The notes under the pieces: model-generated
Databases searched by the model: none
Told to the model about the DNA's origin: nothing
The model's input: only the letters and a program-made list of their open reading frames with translations
Translations under genes and position numbers: made by a program
DNA from: Isoetes taiwanensis
Lineage: Eukaryota; Streptophyta; Lycopodiopsida; Isoetales; Isoetaceae
DNA: 64,000 nt
NCBI GenBank assembly: GCA_021234155.1
Contig: JAJEKV010000035.1
Location: forward strand, 7,995,891-8,059,890
Reading direction: 5' to 3'
In this document: positions 58,640 to 64,000 of the stretch, in pieces
How the letters are laid out: every line of letters starts with the position of its first letter
Numbering within the stretch: the first letter of the stretch is position 1

Positions 58640-59115
58640 GTATTTGTTAGCTGCTAGAACCCGGCAAAAGAGCCTTGCTGATAGGCATCGGACACCAAAG
58701 AAATTTCAAGTTGGCGAGTCCACATGGCTAAAGATTAAGGTGAAGCAGACCAAACTTAAAATTGGCAATTGCAAGAAGCTGGCACCTAGATGGGCGGGAC
58801 CCTTTGAGATAACCGAGAGGATAGGTTCTCAGGCCTACATGTTGAATCTACTCGCACATTTGAAGGTTCATAAAGTCTTTCATGTGAGCCTTCTAAAGAA
58901 GCATATACACGATCCGAAGAGATCCTTGATACGCCTACACTTCTGGAGATGACAGAAGGTCAATTGGAGATTGTGCCTGAGGCTCTTCTTGATCGTGCAT
59001 ATAAGTAGACCCGCAGGACTCGAATATTGCAGTATTTGGTAAGTGGAAACACTTACCAACGGAAGATGCAACCTGGCTTCTTAAATCGGATTTGGATAAA
59101 GCTTACCCAGACTTT
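58640..59115 (+). pseudogene. 3' end of a Ty3/gypsy chromovirus polyprotein (integrase tail and chromodomain)
   Basis: The first frame gives the integrase C-terminal GPF/Y module: ADRHRTPKKFQVGE, KLAPRWAGPFEITERIGSQA, AHLKVHKVFHVSLLKKHI. A chromodomain follows: VPEALLDRAYK, a stop, RTRILQYLV, then one frame over KWKHLPTEDATW and LDKAYPDF. A stop and a frameshift show decay. The upstream polymerase region is absent, so it is a truncated copy. Confidence 0.85.
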
Positions 59116-59426
59116 ATGCGACAATGCCAGGGCCAAACCATTCATGATACTTTCGACTCCAACTCTAATGATAAGCACCACATTATGGATCCTTACAAGG
59201 GTCATGTGAGTGTTCGATGCAACATGGATCATATAAGGGGTTGGGTTAGAGGTATCCTAGATGGGGAAGTGGGCATATAGGCATTCATGATAGGACACAC
59301 ATTCTTCTACGGCTATAATGGGAACAATGCCATTCCTTATTCTGACACGAAATGCAAGCCTTAGGCATGATAGGATTTCCTACCTTCCTATTTCTTTCTT
59401 TCTTTAAGGTGGTGGTCCCTTCAACC

Positions 59427-59898
59427 ACACTATCTCAATTATTTATTAGTACTAATGTACTGTAATTCTGCAGGCCAGTAGTGCATACTATGATACCTGC
59501 AGAAGAGTTTAGGCCTTGTCTGGGGCCGCCTCTTGTTGTTTCAATGTGTCTACATGTGTGTTTTCCCTATAATCTTGTGTTGATAATCTGTATTGTCTAT
59601 TGTTAATGGACTCCGGCACTTATGTAATTCTATATTACATTATGAAGCAAGTTTATTTTCTCACACTATCTCAATTATTTATTAGTACTGATGTACTGTA
59701 CTTCTGCAGGCCAGTAGCGCATACTATGATACATGTAGAAGAGTTTAGGCCTTGTCTGGGGCCGCCTCTTGTTGTTTCAATGTGTCTACATGTGTGTTTT
59801 CCTATAATCTTGTGTTGATAATCTGTATTGTCTATTGTTAATGGACTCCGGCACTTATCTAATTCTATATTACATTATGAAGCAAGTTCATTTTCTCT
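59427..59898. repeat. Tandem duplication of 236 bp
   Basis: Two near-identical units beginning ACACTATCTCAATTATTTAT at 59427 and 59663, ending before AACTTAATTG. They lie between the chromodomain and the presumed polypurine tract of the Ty3/gypsy element, so the duplication affects its 3' untranslated region. Confidence 0.85.
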
Positions 59899-59962
59899 AA
59901 CTTAATTGTTTTCTTATTAAACTAACCCCAATGCTGAGGACAACATTATTCCAAGGGGAGAA

Positions 59963-61560
59963 TGTGACGTTCTACTGTTTATATGGTATACGTATACATA
60001 CTATGACATGTCACCAGGGTATAGGTAGACCTTTATGGGTCATTAGGGGATAACTTGGGTTAACCCAAAAGGGCTTTTATTAGCTAAGTCAAATAACCTG
60101 ATTAGGCTAATTAATGTATTAATTAGTAAAGGTTAGCTAATTAGGGAGTGCATCTAGCCGAAATTGATTGGCTAGGGGGAAGTTGCTAATATTGGCGTCC
60201 AAATTGAGTCTCTACCCCCTGATTCTGCCCCAAATCGATTTGAGAAGAGTTGGAGGAAAGAGGAGCTCCCAGCCAACCAGACCACAAGAATGGAAGCCTT
60301 TCGTGATAACGGTTCTGGCCAAGAAACCGTTTAGTCTCTAGATAGCTTGTGCTTCAGCTAAGCCTTGTATGATTAGATGCATGGTTAATTTCTCTATTAT
60401 GTATTGTTAAGATGATGATGGATACTTTGCTTATGATTATGTTCTCTCTTTCTGTTTCTCCTGTGTGTCTCGGGTTAAGGGCGGGTAGAGACCTAAAAGC
60501 TAGAACCCTTAAGACCCAGTGAATAGTAGATATGTCTCTAGCTAGAACCCTTAAGACCCAGTGAATGCGGCCTGTGCATAAGAGGCCACCTGGCTGTGGA
60601 TGCTATATGCTGTGGTTCAGCACCAGATAACGGGTATGATGGTGAAACAGGGGTGGGATCTTGCCTAGCTAGGCTACAAGATTTCTATAGTGTGCTAGGC
60701 TTATAGACGGTCACTGAAGAGGGTTGGGTATGGGTCTAACGCTCCCTGGGTCGCCAGATGAGTGCCTATATATGGACATCTTCGGACTCAAACGGACGCG
60801 GTGAGTCGGCCTTTATATTTCGGTGAGTAAGTCGGGTACGGATGCGGGAGCTGCTGATGTGGCACTGTTCTCTAACACACCCAGGGATCCATCATAACTG
60901 GGGAGGGGACGCCTCCATGACCTACCTCATCAGATCGTGGAGATGTAACTCAGAGTAGTCTCATAAGGGTGACTCCATGAGATTGCGTTCTCCGAAAGGC
61001 TACAATCATGCCATAGCATGTTTTACCCTATTTGCAAAGTGTGCACAGGAGGGGTGGATGGAGTGGACTACCGTAGCCATTGTTCTATGCCAACCAATGC
61101 CATATATCTCTGTCTATTGTTATCTTGAGGCCCTGATCGTCACTCGACCCCCTGGAGTCTGAGCCTGGGGTAGAGCCTTTATTTATGGTATATTGTTTAT
61201 GTATCTCGCATTCGTATTGCTATGTATATGGTGATGGATGAACCACCCTTCGTGGTGGTATATTATTTTGTGTATGATTGCTATGTGCTAACATGTACGC
61301 ACACTTCCGCTGTATAGAATTCCCATAGAGGGCGTGGGACAAATGACACTTCCGTGTTCCTCACCCAGACACTTGGCCATCCCAAGTGGTTCGAGTTAGA
61401 CGGAGGGCCTTTTCATTTGCCACGGGAGGGGAATTCGATGGGAGCATCCTATAGCTTCCGGGAGCGTCGTGTTATGGAGGTGTGTCAAAGGGACAAACTA
61501 ATGGAGACACTATACCATGCTTTCACCCCCCCATACTTATTCCTTCAATGATATATTACA
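59963..61560 (+). mobile_element. Presumed 3' LTR of the Ty3/gypsy element
   Basis: A polypurine tract CCAAGGGGAGAA (59951-59962) directly precedes TGTGACGTTCTACTG, the usual start of plant chromovirus LTRs. A plausible end ...ATATATTACA falls at 61560, but without a second LTR in the window the right boundary is a guess. No coding region is seen inside. Confidence 0.5.
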
Positions 61561-61771
61561 CTAAGAAAAGTGGAAATTGTTGGTGGGCATTGTTTTGGTG
61601 TATTAGCATTTGGTTAGATTTTGTCCTCAATTAAGAGAGGGATATAAAGCCGACCATAGGCGAAGAATATATGTACATCATATAAATCAATTTGATTGTA
61701 ATGGGACTTTTTTGCTAATGTACATGTAAGGTACATTCCAATCACGTGGTTGTATCCACTAGGGTTAAATG

Positions 61772-61921
61772 TTGAAGGGGGGGGGTGAAAATAAAGTTAC
61801 CCTTGTTATGCTGATATGGCGCAATCCCAACGGTTGGTGATTCCATCCCGTAGAATAACCCACGATCATGATCGTGCCACGACCTATAACCAGGGTAACT
61901 TTATTTTCACCCTTGAAGGGG
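61772..61921. mobile_element. 132-bp MITE with 9-bp target duplication
   Basis: Element 61781-61912 has ends GGGTGAAAATAAAGTTACCC and its complement, nearly perfect over about 27 bp. It is flanked by TTGAAGGGG at 61772-61780 and 61913-61921. The centre contains ACGATCATGATCGT. The 9-bp duplication points to Mutator-like mobilisation; an 8-bp hAT reading is possible. Confidence 0.8.
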
Positions 61922-62455
61922 CATCAAAGATGTCACATCAGTTGTATCAATGCATTAAAGAGCTGGCATCAACTTACAATCAAATTATGATCTTACTAAA
62001 TCATGTGGAGTCGAGGAACTTTGTTCAATCATTTCGAATGTCAATTCCATGCTTTTATAAGATCATACACATGTCCTTCTTGACAAACTTAAATAAATTT
62101 CCCTCTGCACATATCAAAATTCCAAAGATAGATAATTGCATATACAAGAAAATATAAGCCATCTAAACTCCCAAAATAGACAAGATGATACTACTGTAAG
62201 GCCTTAAGCTAGTCATTCAAGAGAAGTTCAAGGGTCTGAAGGAGAATTTTTGAGTTGCTCGTGCATGAAATGTGAATGAGGTATAATAAACACCCAAAGG
62301 CATGGGGACTATAGGCACCAGTTATTCTATTACTCTCCTTAGATTTATAAATATATAACATATATCATAATCGTCCTTGTTTGTAAGTGTACCCAGTGGT
62401 GGGTGCCATGTTCATCTGCAACTTAATGATGGCGCAAGAATGGGATGCTACCTTT
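61922..62455. other. No recognisable gene
   Basis: AT-rich; an open frame at about 61816-62157 crosses the MITE and has no recognisable motif. Confidence 0.45.
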
Positions 62456-62872
62456 TTAATGTATTGACACAATCAATAATATAAGATCATTCTTTTATTG
62501 TAATGTGATGCCACCTCTTTAAGTGTTGATACAACCTATGTAATGCTTGACTGTGAATACACCTATTTGATTGGAATGTTTGACACCTCTACGACAGAGA
62601 CAATTTTCAACCATTCTAGTCAAATTGATTTACCTATGTTTGCAGAAGAATGCTTGTTAATCTAGGAGTAAGAAATAACTTTCGTATAATTCTTTGCCTA
62701 TGTGTGGTCCTCTAATAAAATTCAATTTAGTTCAATCCAATTAAAGGATAAAATCAAAGGCACTCTACGAACTTCCAGCCCATCAAATACAATGCCACCA
62801 ACAATGGCCACTTGGAGTGGACCCTAAATTAATGCCAAAGATATACGCATAAAATAGTTAGAAGATCTGTAG
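62456..62872 (+). promoter_or_regulatory. Duplicated receptor-kinase promoter and 5' leader
   Basis: This stretch parallels 54780-55173, directly upstream of the receptor kinase. Shared phrases in the same order include GTAATGCTT...GAATACACC, ATTGATTTACCTA, TTTGCAGAAGA, GCCTATGTGTGG, AAAGGCACTCT, GCCACCAACAATGGC, TAAATTAATGCCAAAG and finally ATCTGTAG. In the kinase gene ATCTGTAG is followed 16 bp later by the start codon; here it is cut by the end of a large transposon copy. A kinase paralogue should therefore lie beyond the window. Confidence 0.8.
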
Positions 62873-64000
62873 AACAAAGTTTAAAATGAAATGCACTTAT
62901 TTGCTTCAAATGCACTTCAAAAGGAATCTTTGAAAGATTCCCTACAATTCCCTTAAAAAAGTCCATTTTTAAGATATGTGACAATTTAAGTAATTTAGGT
63001 ACCATTTTTGAGGGGTTGATTGAACATAACTTTCATGCAAAAATTTTAAATAGCAATTTTCATCCTCCTAAACTAGAACAAAAAATAGTTACTTTTATAA
63101 AGTGTAGCAAAAAAGGGGCAATAAAAAAAATAGCAAGGGTAGTAGAGTGACAAAGAAGTGATATATTCAAGGTTGTGAAAATTGTACAAAATTATGAACA
63201 AAATTGTCAAAAAAATATAGGACATTTTGACGAGACACTCATCACACACTTTCATCGTTTTACATGTTCGAAGTCATCGGACAAACTTACATTTTGCAAA
63301 CAAGATCGGGATGCATCTCATCCTCCAGACTCATTTAATCCACGATCACTTGAGCCTTCATCCTCGGCTTCACTCTCAAAAGCTGGATGTACTTTCGAGC
63401 GATCTTCTTCCTCATTGTCTACAAGTGAGTCTTCATCATCATCTTTTTTGCCACCTTTCTAGGTTGTTTGTCTAATCCACATGCCGACCTTATTAAAGTT
63501 TGAGTGACCATCGTAACTTATTAGTAGCGAAATCGAGAACAAAGTCATATGCAAGAACCTTTACTTCAGCTAGATCTATGGCGGAATTGCTTGCTTTGGA
63601 CTTTGCTCTCTTTTCCCTCCTCTGTTTTACCATCTCCAAAGTATAACTCCCACCGAAAGCATTGGCAAAGATTCGTTTCTCATCCGGTGCACTTTTAGTT
63701 GAGTGGGAATTCCATCCCTCTTGTTACCTCCATTACTTTAGCTAGCGAATGGCTTTCAGATTCATCATTATCATTTGGGGAGCATGAGCATTTCTCAATC
63801 TCTCAGGTCGGAACCAGATACTTGAGCAACTTGTTCTCCGGGGAGGCAGCCTACGGTGGACTATGGGAGACGTACTAAAATGAACTGGAGGAGGTAGTCT
63901 GAGCTCTGAAGCCTGTGGTGGAGTAAAACGCATTGGTGGGGGCAAACGACGTTCAGGAGCTGGGTGTGGTGGAGTAAATTGGAGTGGTGGTGGAAGCCGA
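62873..64000. mobile_element. Second copy of the large transposon (left end), transposase deleted, runs off the window
   Basis: Starts AACAAAGTTTAAAATGAAAT and follows 31788-32770 closely, with small indels. Near 63837 it jumps to sequence matching 35336 onward (GGTGGACTATGGG, then the proline-rich ORF reading RLPPP...MRFTPP on the minus strand). About 2.57 kb holding the transposase catalytic core is thus missing, so this copy cannot mobilise itself. Whether it still carries the methyltransferase gene lies outside the window. Confidence 0.88.

Noticed and set aside
58640-59115. Intact host chromodomain gene
   Set aside because: It has an in-frame stop and a frameshift, and is directly fused to an integrase tail, as in Ty3/gypsy chromoviruses.

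Overview
The window looks like nuclear DNA of a land plant. It carries an intron-bearing plant CCZ1 gene, a long P-class pentatricopeptide repeat (PPR) locus, a bulb-lectin receptor-like kinase with a non-RD kinase domain, plant L1-type and other LINEs, a chromodomain Ty3/gypsy remnant and many MITE-like elements. Host genes are few, and most of the sequence is transposable-element derived. A large-genome seed-free plant such as a fern would fit, but the sequence alone does not prove it.

Layout. 1-4.1 kb holds no recognisable gene. A P-class PPR locus with three frame breaks occupies 4.54-7.98 kb (+), behind a foldback element. CCZ1 (9 exons, one frame break) lies at 9.45-12.01 kb (-). A stretch of foldbacks, TIR elements and low-complexity repeats follows (12.2-18.0 kb), then a decayed LINE (18.85-21.65 kb, +). 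A two-exon secreted protein with a ricin-type beta-trefoil domain is at 23.67-24.87 kb (-). A complete-ended hAT-like element (TIRs and 8-bp target duplication) spans 26.50-29.95 kb.

The most striking part is a nested stack at 31-51 kb. A minus-strand LINE (LINE-A) is split by a 15.4-kb DNA transposon (31788-47211) with 30-bp terminal inverted repeats (29/30 identical) and a 4-bp target duplication, CCAT. Removing the transposon and one CCAT rejoins the LINE-A reading frame. The transposon carries two divergent genes: a transposase resembling the DUF7869-type DDE family (-) and an intron-containing gene (+) that joins a ParB-like domain to a beta-class N4-cytosine/N6-adenine DNA methyltransferase. 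The shared intergenic region and three introns of the methyltransferase gene hold about 20 copies of a 16-bp palindrome, GGTATAAATTTATACC, partly at a regular 30-32 bp spacing. This copy is dead: a 293-bp MITE interrupts the transposase and a 6.7-kb L1-type LINE (LINE-B, 15-bp target duplication) interrupts the methyltransferase.

The right part holds sequence upstream of LINE-A with tandem repeats and a Cys-rich ORF (51-53.2 kb), an intact receptor kinase (55.19-56.90 kb, +), foldbacks, the 3' end of a Ty3/gypsy element (58.6-about 61.6 kb), a 132-bp MITE, and a duplicate of the kinase promoter (about 62.45-62.87 kb). That duplicate is interrupted by the left end of a second copy of the large transposon. 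The second copy has lost the core of its transposase and runs off the window. Its position predicts a tandem paralogue of the kinase just outside the window.
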